NCBI GenBank assembly: GCA_944375905.1
Contig: CALWAS010000023.1
Location: forward strand, 1 to 57,713
Source: an uncultured Bacilli bacterium
GTDB taxonomy: Bacteria; Bacillota_I; Bacilli_A; RFN20; CAG-826
Direction of reading: 5' to 3'
Length of the DNA: 57,713 bases
Part shown: piece after piece, positions 27,439-36,207 of the stretch
Layout of the letters: each line of letters starts with the position of its first letter
Position numbering within the stretch: the first letter of the stretch is position 1
The notes under the pieces: generated by a model
Told to the model about the DNA's origin: nothing
Databases searched by the model: none
What the model saw: only the letters and a program-made list of their open reading frames with translations
Translations under genes and position numbers: made by a program

Positions 27439-27467
27439 TTGGTCTCCATTCACGTTTCGCCTATTAT
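27439..27467 (+). promoter_or_regulatory. promoter of the LRR-protein gene, predicted to make a leaderless mRNA
   Basis: TTGGTC (27439-27444), 17-base spacer, TATTAT (27462-27467), then eight bases to the ATG at 27476. It is divergent to the uppS promoter in an 83-base gap. Confidence 0.6.
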
Positions 27468-27475
27468 TAGTGCCA

Positions 27476-28396
27476 ATGGAAGAACTTCCGCCAATCGTCC
27501 AATCGAACGTCGTGGACCCATCGAAGAAAACGATGAGTCCCGAAACGGGAAAGAAGCATTTGCTAATCGTTTCCCTCGTCTTCGGGGCTATTTACATTCT
27601 CGCCTTGGCCGTCATAATCGCCGGCGCGGTTTTAGAAAGCCAACGCGTGGATCCCGAGCCAACCGTTCTTTTGGATGCGCGAGCTGGGTATTACGATGCC
27701 GAGCATCGCCCTGTCGAAGGAGCCGTTTTCTCTTACGAGCGCTCGGGCGAGTCATCCGGATCTACGCTATCGCTCGTTTCCGCCCCCTCCGAAGACGCAT
27801 ACGCGCTCGTGCTCCCACGTTACGAACAACCGGATCTGAACTCGGTTCCCCAATACGTTACATCAACCAAAGATTTCGATTCTTCCGGCAATATCTTCGC
27901 CAATACCGCCCTTAACGTTACGATTTCAGATTTGTATTTTTCCTCTTACATATCCAGAATCGGCTCATATAGTTTCTCGGGATTGACAGGGATAAAACAC
28001 GTATACGGAAGTTTCCATCCATCGTCGCTAATCATCGGAGATGCCGCTTTCTACCATTCTGCTTCCCTGCTCTCATTCGAATTCCCCAAATCGCTTTCGC
28101 GCATAGGCAACGAGGCATTCGCCGGTACCGCCCTTGCCGAGGTCGATTTGAAAGACACTTCTCTTTCGCGCGTTGGCGACCGGGCTTTTGCCAATTGCGA
28201 ATCGCTCGTTTCCTTTTCTCTTCCGGCGACCGTGTCTGACTGGGGCGAGGCGATTCTTTCGGGAACCAGCGTCGAGACCGTCACCTTCGGCGGAACAAAA
28301 GACAATCTCCCCGATGAGGCGACCATTCAAAAGGCCTTTGAGGGAAGCAAAGTCAGCCAGATCGTCTTCAGCGACGGCTCCTCGCTTGCAATTTGA
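27476..28396 (+). CDS. membrane-anchored BspA-like leucine-rich-repeat protein
   Basis: The 306-residue protein starts MEELPPIVQSN. A short cytoplasmic segment is followed by one membrane helix (about residues 28-53) and an outside region. The C-terminal half carries BspA-type (LRR_5) repeats of about 23 residues: IGSYSFSGLTGIKHV, IGDAAFYHSASLLSFEFP, RIGNEAFAGTALAEVDLK, RVGDRAFANCESLVSFSLP. Such domains bind proteins or surfaces. There is no sorting motif. It is the first gene of the inserted accessory cassette, and its promoter predicts almost no leader. Function unknown. Confidence 0.75.
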   Translation: MEELPPIVQSNVVDPSKKTMSPETGKKHLLIVSLVFGAIYILALAVIIAGAVLESQRVDPEPTVLLDARAGYYDAEHRPVEGAVFSYERSGESSGSTLSLVSAPSEDAYALVLPRYEQPDLNSVPQYVTSTKDFDSSGNIFANTALNVTISDLYFSSYISRIGSYSFSGLTGIKHVYGSFHPSSLIIGDAAFYHSASLLSFEFPKSLSRIGNEAFAGTALAEVDLKDTSLSRVGDRAFANCESLVSFSLPATVSDWGEAILSGTSVETVTFGGTKDNLPDEATIQKAFEGSKVSQIVFSDGSSLAI

Positions 28397-28399
28397 GTA

Positions 28400-28428
28400 T
28401 TGTGAAAGCGCTTTCCCCTTTCGATAAT
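28400..28428 (+). promoter_or_regulatory. symporter promoter with overlapping cre/LacI-type operator
   Basis: TTGTGA (28400-28405), 17-base spacer, GATAAT (28423-28428). The sequence TGAAAGCGCTTTCC (28403-28416) overlaps the -35 and spacer; its core GAAAGCGCTTTC is a perfect 12-base palindrome and fits the catabolite-responsive element pattern bound by CcpA or related LacI-family repressors. Binding there would block the polymerase. Confidence 0.75.
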
Positions 28429-28448
28429 AATCGAAGGAGAAAAGCGAA

Positions 28449-30026
28449 ATGAAAATTCTTAATCTGAGCGCTACCTATACGGGGGACATTCCTCCGCGGT
28501 CGACCGAAGTCGTCTATTGTGGGGCTTCGGTTTTTCGCGATGCATGCTATCAATTGGTATCTAGCTTCCTTTTGACCTACATCACCTTTTCCGGGCTTCT
28601 GACTTCGAGCGTTGCCGATCCTTCGGCGTACCTCGCCCAGATGTCGGTCATTTCCATCATCGTGATCATTTGCCGCATCTGGGACGGGATAAATGACCCG
28701 ATCATGGGATGGATAATCGAAAAATTCCACTTCAAATGGGGGAAATACAAGCCTTGGATTCTCCTAGGCGGCATTCTTAACACCATCGTAGTCCTCACTC
28801 TTTTCCTGGCCCACCCCACCGGATGGGGATTCGTCGCCCTATTTGGCGTTTTCTATTTCCTTTGGGACATCGTTTGGACGATTAACGACATCGCCTATTG
28901 GTCGATGCTTCCGTCGCTCACGACCGACGAAAAGAGGCGAAACAACATAACGACCGCCATGCAGATTTGCATCTCCGTCGGCGTATTTGCCGTCTATGGC
29001 GCGGTCCCGCTTCTCGTCGGGGCCATCCCCGGCTTCTCGTCGGCCGAGACATATGGACTGATCGCGATTGTGGTTACCACGCTCTACCTCATATCGCAGA
29101 TAGTTCTCGTCCTCGTCTGCAAAGAACACGATAGAAGGGAAGAAACCATCGAGGAAAAAGAAAACGGGGAAGTGCGTTTCCGCGACATCTTCCGCCTCTT
29201 TGGAAAAAACGACCAATTCCGTTGGATCATCATCGCCATCCTTCTAAATTACCTTGCGGCCGGGACTCTCGTCGCCTTTGGGATGTACTACTTCTATCTG
29301 AACTATGGCTATGGCTCCGACAAGGGCGGAAACATCCAGTTCATATTCACCGTCATGTATGCCATCGGGACCCTGATAGCCCAGTTCCTATATCCGCTGC
29401 TTACCAAATTGCTAAGCCGCAAGCAGATGCTGCTAGCATCTGGAGGAATCCTGATCATCGGCTATCTAGCAATGCTTTTCCTCGGGTTCCCGCTATTCAG
29501 CGATACTCCAGTCGCCTACGGTTCGCTCGTGTGGCTGCTTTATGTACCGGCCGTCTTCATCTTCTTTGCCCAGGGGATAATAGCCGTCGTTCTCATCGTT
29601 CAGCTCCAATCCACCATCGAGTACAACGAATACAATTTCGGCGAACGCAAGGAAGCCCTCGTTTCATCGATGCGGGCACTCGTGGCCAAATGGGGAAGCG
29701 CCATCCAGCAAGGACTCGTTTATGCAACTTTGGCCGCTACCGGGCTCTATGCGGTAACGAGCCGCATTTCCGATCTTGAATACATCAATAACGACGGCGG
29801 ATTCGAATCCGCCCAGGAATTCAACGATGAAGTCCAAGCCATTATCGATTCGGTTTCCCGCGACCAGAAAATCGGCATGGCCATCGGCATGATAATCGTT
29901 CCCTTGGCCATCATGCTCGTTTCCGTTGCCATTGCTTCCTTCGTTTTCAAAATCGACGAACGGAAATACAACGAGATGGTCGCGGCAATCAACGAACGGA
30001 AGAAAAAAGACTCCGCTGCCGTTTGA
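28449..30026 (+). CDS. GPH-family sugar:cation symporter (MelB-like)
   Basis: A 525-residue 12-helix transporter of the glycoside-pentoside-hexuronide family. Typical GPH segments are RIWDGINDPIMGWI in helix 2 and the loop FKWGKYKPWIL. The ribosome site AAGGAG lies about 10 bases before the ATG. The family imports galactosides, glucuronides and xylosides with a cation; since GH2 and GH36 genes follow, a galactoside such as melibiose or lactose is a reasonable inference. The C-terminal tail is charged and cytoplasmic. A cre-like operator covers its promoter, so it is probably repressed when preferred sugars are present. Confidence 0.9.
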   Translation: MKILNLSATYTGDIPPRSTEVVYCGASVFRDACYQLVSSFLLTYITFSGLLTSSVADPSAYLAQMSVISIIVIICRIWDGINDPIMGWIIEKFHFKWGKYKPWILLGGILNTIVVLTLFLAHPTGWGFVALFGVFYFLWDIVWTINDIAYWSMLPSLTTDEKRRNNITTAMQICISVGVFAVYGAVPLLVGAIPGFSSAETYGLIAIVVTTLYLISQIVLVLVCKEHDRREETIEEKENGEVRFRDIFRLFGKNDQFRWIIIAILLNYLAAGTLVAFGMYYFYLNYGYGSDKGGNIQFIFTVMYAIGTLIAQFLYPLLTKLLSRKQMLLASGGILIIGYLAMLFLGFPLFSDTPVAYGSLVWLLYVPAVFIFFAQGIIAVVLIVQLQSTIEYNEYNFGERKEALVSSMRALVAKWGSAIQQGLVYATLAATGLYAVTSRISDLEYINNDGGFESAQEFNDEVQAIIDSVSRDQKIGMAIGMIIVPLAIMLVSVAIASFVFKIDERKYNEMVAAINERKKKDSAAV

Positions 30027-30044
30027 TTGAAAACGAGGTAAAAG

Positions 30045-30121
30045 AAAGCCCGTGGAATTGATGCATGCCCCGAATCCTGGACACAGGAGGAGGGGCACGC
30101 ATCAAATTAGCCCCGGGCTTT
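30045..30121. terminator. compound hairpin at the symporter/GH2 convergent junction
   Basis: Four nested perfect arms face each other: AAAGCCCG/CGGGCTTT, TTGATGC/GCATCAA, TGCCCC/GGGGCA and TCCTG/CAGGA, with small internal loops and a GACA tip: 26 base pairs in 77 bases. T-rich runs follow on both strands, so it can end transcription from either gene. It starts one base past the GH2 stop codon. The inner arms go well beyond what a simple terminator needs. Confidence 0.8.
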
Positions 30122-32437
30122 TCATTTCACCAAGATGTTCATTTCCTTTTCGAGCCCGTCCAAGCTGAACCGCAGCTTGCCCGTCCCGCTACCCCGCTTC
30201 GAGCGAACGTAAACCGTCGTTGCCCCTCCTAGAAGCGGAACATCCTCGGGCGAGAGGAGCTCGATCGGTCCCTCGGCCTTCACGTGGAGAACGCGCGAGG
30301 CGAAACGCATGGTTGTCATATGCTGGTCGACATAACGCACGTGTATGGAGGTCGCGTCGTAGGTATTTCCGTTAACGAGAACATCGGATTCTGCCTCCAG
30401 GATGAAATCGAAGGAGGAGGAGACGCCAAACTCGCGACGCGCCACTTCCTCTCCGCCCTTGTAGGCAATGAAAAGGTAGGTATTGCCCTTGCCGTCCCCA
30501 CCCCACGATGAAGTTTCCTTATTGAAAAGATCGACGAGGTCTTGGTAGCGAAGGCGATACTTTAGAACAAGGTAAACGGCTTTAAGGTAATCAGGGATTT
30601 TCCATCCCTTGAGGATAGTAATCGACACGAGGGAAAGAAGATGCGCGATCATGGCCCGGTCTTTTCCGACGAAGCGCGGATCGCTCAAAGCATCGCCAAC
30701 GACTTCGTCCACATAGAAAAGAGGATGGGGGATCCCTTTCTTCGCCCTTTTGGGATGGAAGCGCTTGACGAATTTGCCATTGCGGAAAAGATCGAAATAG
30801 TCGCAATTGGTAGCTACCGGGATCTCGCCTAAGGCAGCCTCCTTGAATTCGCCGCCCTTGAAATCGGTTAGCAGCTCGAAAAAAGGCCGGTCGTCTTTCT
30901 GGGCGGCATAAACGTAAGCCGCCGGCTTTGGATTGCGGAACATGTCATAGACGCCATGGGCGCAGACCATGTCGCCGGAACCAAACGTCGCGTGCGTATT
31001 GTAGTCGGCGAAGCACCATCCAATGCAGGCTGCAATGTTTTTGTCTTTGTAGAAAGCGTCGATCTTTCTTTCGTGATCCTTGGCTTGGGAAATGAGCTGC
31101 GAAAAGGAATCGGTAGCCTTCGTCGGGTTCATGTGCCCGGTATGCTCGCTTACCAGATAAGGATGGCGCTTCGCCCCCGCTTTCGAAGGAGATATCAAGG
31201 CTTTGCGGAGACTTCCGTAGAAATCGTTATAGGCATAGATGTCCTCCAAAAGCTCGCTCCGCTTGAAATTTCGCACGCCAAGAGTCGGCCTGGTTGGATC
31301 GAGGGCGCGGGCAATGTCATTGCCGCGGCTATATAAGTCATGATCGTCCGGGCTCTCGTCTATTCTTACGCCATGGGCAATGACCGAAGGATGGTTGAAC
31401 GACGAAAGAACCAATCCTTCGATGAACGAGCAATAGTTCTTCCGCCATTCCTCGCTTTTGCCAAGATACTGCCAGCCAGGCACTTCGTCGATGACGAGAA
31501 GACCGACTTCGTCGCACGCCTCAAGGAACGCTTCCCCATCTAAGTAGTGGGAAGTCCTCACAACATCGACGCCGCCTCTTTTCATGATCAGGGCATCTTC
31601 TTTTTGAAGGCGGGCCGGAGCCGCATAGCCAATGTAGGGATAGCTTTGATGGCGGTTGAGACCGGTCAGTTTCATGTGCTTTCCGTTTAGATAGAAGCCG
31701 TCTTCCTTCCATGCGACATCCCGAAAACCGAATCGAACTCGCCGCTCCTCGATTTCGCCATTGACCGAATGGCTCACCCGCAATTCGTAAAGATGGGGAT
31801 CGGAGGGGCACCATAGGCGCGGGGAATCGACGAGAAAACGCGGCGACGTGCTTTCCATCACGAGATCATCGCCATCGTAAATGGCATAGTCGATGCTTCC
31901 GTTTTCGCCGCTCAGCGAACATTTGACCTCCACTTCGCCCTTCGCATTGGCTTTTACAAAGACGGAGGAGAAATGACTTTGCGGTACGACCTCGAGGTGA
32001 ACAGGGCGATATATGCCGGCATAGGTCAAATAGTCGATGGCCCCGCCAAATGGAGGGATGCCGGGATCTTCATCGGCATCAAGATGGACATAAAGGAGAT
32101 TCTTACCTACCCTTGCGGCGGAAGTAACGTCGATCCCGACCGGGAAATAGAGACTGATGAAGTGGCCGAGTTTAACCCCGTTGAGGTATATGTCGGCTTG
32201 GGCCATGAACCCTTCAAAACGCAAGAGGACGCTTTTCCCATCAAGCTGGGCCAAATCGAATTCCTTCCAATAGGAAAAATCGCGTCGATAGGCATGCTCG
32301 TCGAAACAGTTGTAAGGAAGAGGCACGGCATTATGCGGCAAATCCACCTCGGCCGCCTCAGGACGAACCTTCGTCGCGTCGGTCTCCTCGTGGCCCAAAG
32401 CAAATCTCCATCCCCAGCCAAATCCTTCAATTTCCAT
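30122..32437 (-). CDS. glycoside hydrolase family 2 (beta-galactosidase/glucuronidase-like)
   Basis: A 771-residue GH2 enzyme without signal peptide. An N-terminal jelly-roll sugar-binding domain (about 40-155, with FEGFMAQADIYLNG) and an immunoglobulin-like domain precede the TIM barrel (about 245-520). The acid/base is E361 in GVRIDES, where many relatives read WGVRINES, and the nucleophile is E431 in YLVSEHTGHM. C-terminal beta domains follow. The start has AAGGAGG eight bases upstream. It is divergent from the GH36 gene across a shared operator. The exact sugar (galactoside or glucuronide) cannot be fixed from sequence. Confidence 0.85.
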   Translation of the reverse strand: MEIEGFGWGWRFALGHEETDATKVRPEAAEVDLPHNAVPLPYNCFDEHAYRRDFSYWKEFDLAQLDGKSVLLRFEGFMAQADIYLNGVKLGHFISLYFPVGIDVTSAARVGKNLLYVHLDADEDPGIPPFGGAIDYLTYAGIYRPVHLEVVPQSHFSSVFVKANAKGEVEVKCSLSGENGSIDYAIYDGDDLVMESTSPRFLVDSPRLWCPSDPHLYELRVSHSVNGEIEERRVRFGFRDVAWKEDGFYLNGKHMKLTGLNRHQSYPYIGYAAPARLQKEDALIMKRGGVDVVRTSHYLDGEAFLEACDEVGLLVIDEVPGWQYLGKSEEWRKNYCSFIEGLVLSSFNHPSVIAHGVRIDESPDDHDLYSRGNDIARALDPTRPTLGVRNFKRSELLEDIYAYNDFYGSLRKALISPSKAGAKRHPYLVSEHTGHMNPTKATDSFSQLISQAKDHERKIDAFYKDKNIAACIGWCFADYNTHATFGSGDMVCAHGVYDMFRNPKPAAYVYAAQKDDRPFFELLTDFKGGEFKEAALGEIPVATNCDYFDLFRNGKFVKRFHPKRAKKGIPHPLFYVDEVVGDALSDPRFVGKDRAMIAHLLSLVSITILKGWKIPDYLKAVYLVLKYRLRYQDLVDLFNKETSSWGGDGKGNTYLFIAYKGGEEVARREFGVSSSFDFILEAESDVLVNGNTYDATSIHVRYVDQHMTTMRFASRVLHVKAEGPIELLSPEDVPLLGGATTVYVRSKRGSGTGKLRFSLDGLEKEMNILVK

Positions 32438-32461
32438 TGTCGCGGCCTCCTTGCTCGCACC

Positions 32462-32486
32462 TAAACCAGTTTATCGGTTAATCTTA
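32462..32486. promoter_or_regulatory. operator and promoter region between GH2 and GH36
   Basis: Half-sites TAAACC and GGTTAA (32462-32481, 20 bases in all) form an inverted repeat. On the minus strand TAAGAT (32486-32481) could be the GH2 -10 box, which would put the repeat over the start point. The 58-base gap serves both genes. The half-site style suggests a LacI/GalR-type repressor; none is encoded in the window. Confidence 0.45.
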
Positions 32487-32495
32487 TGGGTGAAA

Positions 32496-34823
32496 ATGAT
32501 TAAACAAGTTTCTGGTACTCTCCAATTCCGGCTCAACGGGCCATCCTCGACCTACGCTTTCCACATAAACTCATTGGGGAAGCCGATTACCGACTACTTC
32601 GGACCGTTGCTTGATGACGGCGTTCCGCTCGAAAGCTTTGCAAAGCGGCTTCCCTTCGTCCCAGGAACAAGCGTCGTTTACGATGAAGACTCCGATGCGT
32701 CTTTTTCTCTCGACGCGGCTCCGAGCGAATTCTCTCTTCTTGGCAAAGGCGACTACTCATCGCCGTCGATCATTTTGAAAAGCCCATCGCGCGGCTATAT
32801 GTTCGACTTTCGCTACGAGGGACATAGGATGCAGGATGGTGCGTTGAGGCTAGACGGTCTCCCAACCCCGCACGGAATCGCCTCCACGCTGGTCGTCTCC
32901 TTCAAGGAGGCCGCCTCCGATCTTTTCCTTGATCTCGTATATGGACTGCACGAGGCAACCGGCACCCTGATAAGGACGGTCAGGCTTATAAACAAAACGG
33001 CAGAAACGCTCGAGATTGAGCGTTTTGCCTCCTTTCAAAGCGACTTCTTCTTGAAAAACCCAGAGCTCATTTCACTCGTCGGGGGATGGGCCGCGGAGGC
33101 AAACTGCTTACGGGAAAAGCTTGCCGTCGGCAAGAAAGTCATATCTTCCCACATGGGCGTATCCGGGAATAGGGCCAATCCATTCTTCATGGTAGTCGAT
33201 GACAAGACGGGCCTCTTTGACGGACCGGTCATTTCCTGCAATCTCGTCTATTCGGCCAGTCATTTTCACTCGCTTGAACTGACTCCTAAAGGAAAGCTAA
33301 GGGTCGCCTCCGGCATTGACGATGAGGGCTTCCGCTTTTGCCTTGCGCCGGGCGAAGCCTTCGAAGCGCCATATGCGACTCTTTCCTATGCCGAAGGAGG
33401 TCTCAATGGGGCGATGGCCTGCAATCACCGCTTTGTGAAAGATGCCATTTTGCCCGAGCGTTTCAAAAACCGGGAGCGGAAGGTTCTCCTGAACAACTGG
33501 GAAGGCACCTACTTCAACTTCAACGAGGCCAAAATCGTCTCTTTGGCCAAGGACGCGAAAAAACTTGGCGTTGAGCTTTTCGTTCTCGACGATGGATGGT
33601 TCAAGGGGCGAAATAGCGATACCACTTCCCTTGGCGACTATCAAAGCGACAAGAAAAAGCTGCCGGGCGGAATCGAGCGGCTCGCCAAGAAAATCGTCGG
33701 GCTCGGGCTTGAGTTCGGGCTTTGGGTCGAGCCCGAGGCCGTTAGCAAGGATAGCGACCTTTATCGTTCCCATCCCGAATATGCCATCTCCTCGCCGGGC
33801 CTAAAGCCAAGTCGAGGTAGGCATGAACTCCTCCTTGACCTGAGTAAGGACGAGGTCGTCGACCACATACTCGATGAGCTTACGTCCCTCCTTTCCTCGT
33901 CCCCGATTTCCTACATCAAATGGGACATGAACCGCCCCTTTAGCGACTATCCGCCCGACGGCGCCTTTCTGTATAGGTATGCAAAAGGGCTTTACCGCCT
34001 GATGGAAAGCATAAGCGAGCGCTTCCCGAACGTTTTCTTTCAAGGGTGCGCATCCGGCGGAAACCGCTTCGATTTGGGGATTCTCTCCTTCTTCCCGGAA
34101 ATATGGGCCAGCGACAATACCGATCCAATCGCCCGGCTTGTGATTCAAAGCGGCCTTGCCCTCGGCTACCCGCTATCGTGCATGGGCTCGCATGTGGCGG
34201 CTTCGCCATCGCATCAAACGCTAAGGAAGACGCCTTTGTCCACTCGCTTCGACTGCGCTGCGTTCGGCGGCTTCGGCTATGAGCTTTCAAGCAAGGAGCT
34301 CACTCCCGTCGAGCGCAAGGAAGTGGCCTCCCAAATTGACTTTTACAAAGAACATCGAGCTCTTTTCCAAAAGGGCAATTTCGTCCTCCTGAAGGCTCCA
34401 TCGGAAAGCGACGAAGTCGTTTGGGAGCTCATCGACGATGTAAGGGAAAGAGCCGTCATTGCATCTTTCCTCGTCAAAGAAGAAAACATCGTGCCGCCGT
34501 CCTTTCTTAGGGGCGCCAACTTCAAGGAGACTGCCTTGTACAAAGTCGTTTCGCGGCCGCTCGACATCGATATCGCAACCTTTGGAGGGCTCATAAACCA
34601 AGTCCTTCCTTTTCACCTCAATCCCGAAGGCCCGATCGTCTCCTTCTTGAGGAAGAGAAAGGGGATACCAAGCGACAGGGAAAGCATCGTCGTTTCGGGC
34701 TCGCTCCTCAATCAAGGCCGGGTTGCCCTTCATGAGGATTGGTCCGGAACCGGCCTAAGCGATCAAGTCAAGGTCCGCGGGGAAGGCGGGAGCCGGCTAT
34801 ACTACATTGAGGAAATAAAATAA
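32496..34823 (+). CDS. alpha-galactosidase, glycoside hydrolase family 36
   Basis: A 775-residue cytoplasmic enzyme. A beta-sandwich N-terminal domain (about 1-320) precedes the TIM barrel. Motifs are NWEGTYFNFNE, FVLDDGWFKGRNSD, LWVEPEAVSKDSDL, the nucleophile in YIKWDMNR (D477), CASGGNRFDLGIL, and the acid/base region WASDNTDP (540-543). Length and motif order match tetrameric GH36 enzymes of Bacillota that split melibiose and raffinose-type sugars. The start at MIKQ is used because family homology begins there; no ribosome site is visible. It completes a galactoside uptake and cleavage cassette with the GPH symporter and GH2. Confidence 0.92.
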   Translation: MIKQVSGTLQFRLNGPSSTYAFHINSLGKPITDYFGPLLDDGVPLESFAKRLPFVPGTSVVYDEDSDASFSLDAAPSEFSLLGKGDYSSPSIILKSPSRGYMFDFRYEGHRMQDGALRLDGLPTPHGIASTLVVSFKEAASDLFLDLVYGLHEATGTLIRTVRLINKTAETLEIERFASFQSDFFLKNPELISLVGGWAAEANCLREKLAVGKKVISSHMGVSGNRANPFFMVVDDKTGLFDGPVISCNLVYSASHFHSLELTPKGKLRVASGIDDEGFRFCLAPGEAFEAPYATLSYAEGGLNGAMACNHRFVKDAILPERFKNRERKVLLNNWEGTYFNFNEAKIVSLAKDAKKLGVELFVLDDGWFKGRNSDTTSLGDYQSDKKKLPGGIERLAKKIVGLGLEFGLWVEPEAVSKDSDLYRSHPEYAISSPGLKPSRGRHELLLDLSKDEVVDHILDELTSLLSSSPISYIKWDMNRPFSDYPPDGAFLYRYAKGLYRLMESISERFPNVFFQGCASGGNRFDLGILSFFPEIWASDNTDPIARLVIQSGLALGYPLSCMGSHVAASPSHQTLRKTPLSTRFDCAAFGGFGYELSSKELTPVERKEVASQIDFYKEHRALFQKGNFVLLKAPSESDEVVWELIDDVRERAVIASFLVKEENIVPPSFLRGANFKETALYKVVSRPLDIDIATFGGLINQVLPFHLNPEGPIVSFLRKRKGIPSDRESIVVSGSLLNQGRVALHEDWSGTGLSDQVKVRGEGGSRLYYIEEIK

Positions 34824-34850
34824 AAATCCCGGATGTTTGTCCGGGATTTG
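34820..34850. terminator. bidirectional terminator between GH36 and frr
   Basis: Nine-base stem AATCCCGGA / TCCGGGATT with a six-base loop. The minus-strand side ends in ATTTTTATTTT, a good terminator for frr; the plus side has a shorter T run. Confidence 0.85.
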
Positions 34851-34872
34851 CAGTTGATTTCAATCGATGCAA

Positions 34873-35418
34873 TCAGATGGTCATGATTTCTTTCTGCTTG
34901 TTGGCGAGAATGGAATCAATTTCCTTGTTCGTTGCTTCGACGGCTTTCTGAATGTCGGCTTCGACCCGATCCTTGTAATCGTCTGACATCGTGTCGTCCT
35001 TCTTCAGAAGGTCAAGATAATCGCGACGGATGTTCCTTATTGAGACCTTCGCGTCTTCGGCAAGGGCCTTGGCTTGCTTGGCAATGTCCTTGCGGACCTC
35101 CTCGGTAAGCGGCGGAACGATGAGTCGGATGCAATCGGCCTCGACTTGCGGGTTAATGCCGATGTTGGCCCCGGCGATGGCGGCGGCGATTGCCTTGAGG
35201 TCGTCGCGGCTATAGGGCTTGACGAGAAGCTGGCGCGGCTCTGGCATCGAAATCGAGGAAAGGGCCGTGATGTCCATTTTGTCCCCGTAATAGTCGCACA
35301 TGATGCCGGAAAGGATGGCCGGATTGGCCCGTCCGCTCCTAAGTTTGGAAAGCGCGTATTTGAAGCTTTCGATCGACTTGCCCATCTTCCCTTGGGCTTC
35401 CTTGACGTATTCGTCCAT
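34873..35418 (-). CDS. frr: ribosome recycling factor
   Basis: The 181-residue factor that splits post-termination ribosomes together with EF-G. Family marks: FKYALSKLRSGRANPAIL, PEPRQLLVKPYSRDDLKAI, NIGINPQ, and the three-helix C-terminus. GGGAG lies upstream within the pyrH stop region, and the gap to pyrH is four bases. It is the last gene of rpsB-tsf-pyrH-frr and ends at a strong terminator; its usual neighbour uppS has been displaced. Confidence 0.97.
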   Translation of the reverse strand: MDEYVKEAQGKMGKSIESFKYALSKLRSGRANPAILSGIMCDYYGDKMDITALSSISMPEPRQLLVKPYSRDDLKAIAAAIAGANIGINPQVEADCIRLIVPPLTEEVRKDIAKQAKALAEDAKVSIRNIRRDYLDLLKKDDTMSDDYKDRVEADIQKAVEATNKEIDSILANKQKEIMTI

Positions 35419-35422
35419 TGTT

Positions 35423-36145
35423 TTACTCCCTGCTGATAATGCTTCCGACCTTCTCGCCCTTTAGGATTCTAAGGAGCGCGTCGGGATCGTCCATATTATA
35501 GACGTGGATGCGAATCGGGCTAGTTTCGAGCATGGCAACGGCCGTTAGATCCATGACCCCAAGCTTTTTCTCGACTACCTCCTGGAAGGTGAGATGCTCA
35601 AGCAAAGTAGCATCGGGATTCAGACGCGGATCTTTGTCGTAGACGCCTTCGACGCCGTTTTTCCCCATGAGGATGGCGTCCGCTCCGATGTCGAGAGCTC
35701 TTAACGTCGCGGTCGAATCGGTCGTGAAGAAGGGGTTTCCCGTTCCTCCGGCGAATATCACGACTCTTCCCTTATCGAGATGGGAAATCGCTTTGCGACG
35801 GATATAAGGCTCGCAAACCTGCGGCACGTCGATGGCGCTCATGACGCGGGTGGGCATTCCTTCTTCCTCGAAGGCGCTTTGAAGGGCAAGGGCATTGATG
35901 ATCGTTCCTAGCATTCCCATGTAGTCGCCGGTCGAGCGTTCGATTCCGACCTTTTCGGCCAAACGCCCGCGCCAAATGTTCCCGGCACCGACCACGACCG
36001 ATACTTCGGCCCCGAGTTCCACCGCTCCCTTGATCGTCTTGGCGATCTGCTTAAGCAGCTTCTTGTCGAGAATCGTTTTGTCGCCGTCATCGGCAAGGGC
36101 TTCGCCTGAAAGCTTGACAACTATCTTCTTGTAGATTGATTTCAT
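35423..36145 (-). CDS. pyrH: UMP kinase
   Basis: A 240-residue amino-acid-kinase-fold enzyme that phosphorylates UMP. Marks: VVKLSGEALADDG at the N-terminus, VVVGAGNIWRGR, GGTGNPFFTTDSTATLRA, and MGKNGVEGVYDKDPRLN. The start MKSIYKK has GGAGG five bases upstream; the frame extends upstream but into the tsf terminator. A TATAAT sequence overlaps the spacer before the ribosome site (36162-36157 region), so a separate pyrH promoter is possible but would leave almost no leader. Confidence 0.97.
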   Translation of the reverse strand: MKSIYKKIVVKLSGEALADDGDKTILDKKLLKQIAKTIKGAVELGAEVSVVVGAGNIWRGRLAEKVGIERSTGDYMGMLGTIINALALQSAFEEEGMPTRVMSAIDVPQVCEPYIRRKAISHLDKGRVVIFAGGTGNPFFTTDSTATLRALDIGADAILMGKNGVEGVYDKDPRLNPDATLLEHLTFQEVVEKKLGVMDLTAVAMLETSPIRIHVYNMDDPDALLRILKGEKVGSIISRE

Positions 36146-36162
36146 AGCGGCCTCCATTATAC

Positions 36163-36195
36163 GAAAGAAAGGCGTGCCCCCGAAGGGAACGCGCC
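36163..36195 (-). terminator. hairpin between tsf and pyrH (partial terminator)
   Basis: Minus strand: 11-base stem with one mismatch, GGCGCGTTCCC and GGGGGCACGCC, around a TTCG loop, followed by TTTCTTTC. It probably lowers pyrH-frr expression relative to rpsB-tsf rather than ending the transcript completely. Confidence 0.65.
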
Positions 36196-36207
36196 CAAAT
36201 AGAACTC

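Noticed and set aside
36157-36162. TATAAT before pyrH as another leaderless promoter
   Set aside because: pyrH has a good GGAGG ribosome site between this box and the ATG; a start here would destroy it, so the box is probably fortuitous.
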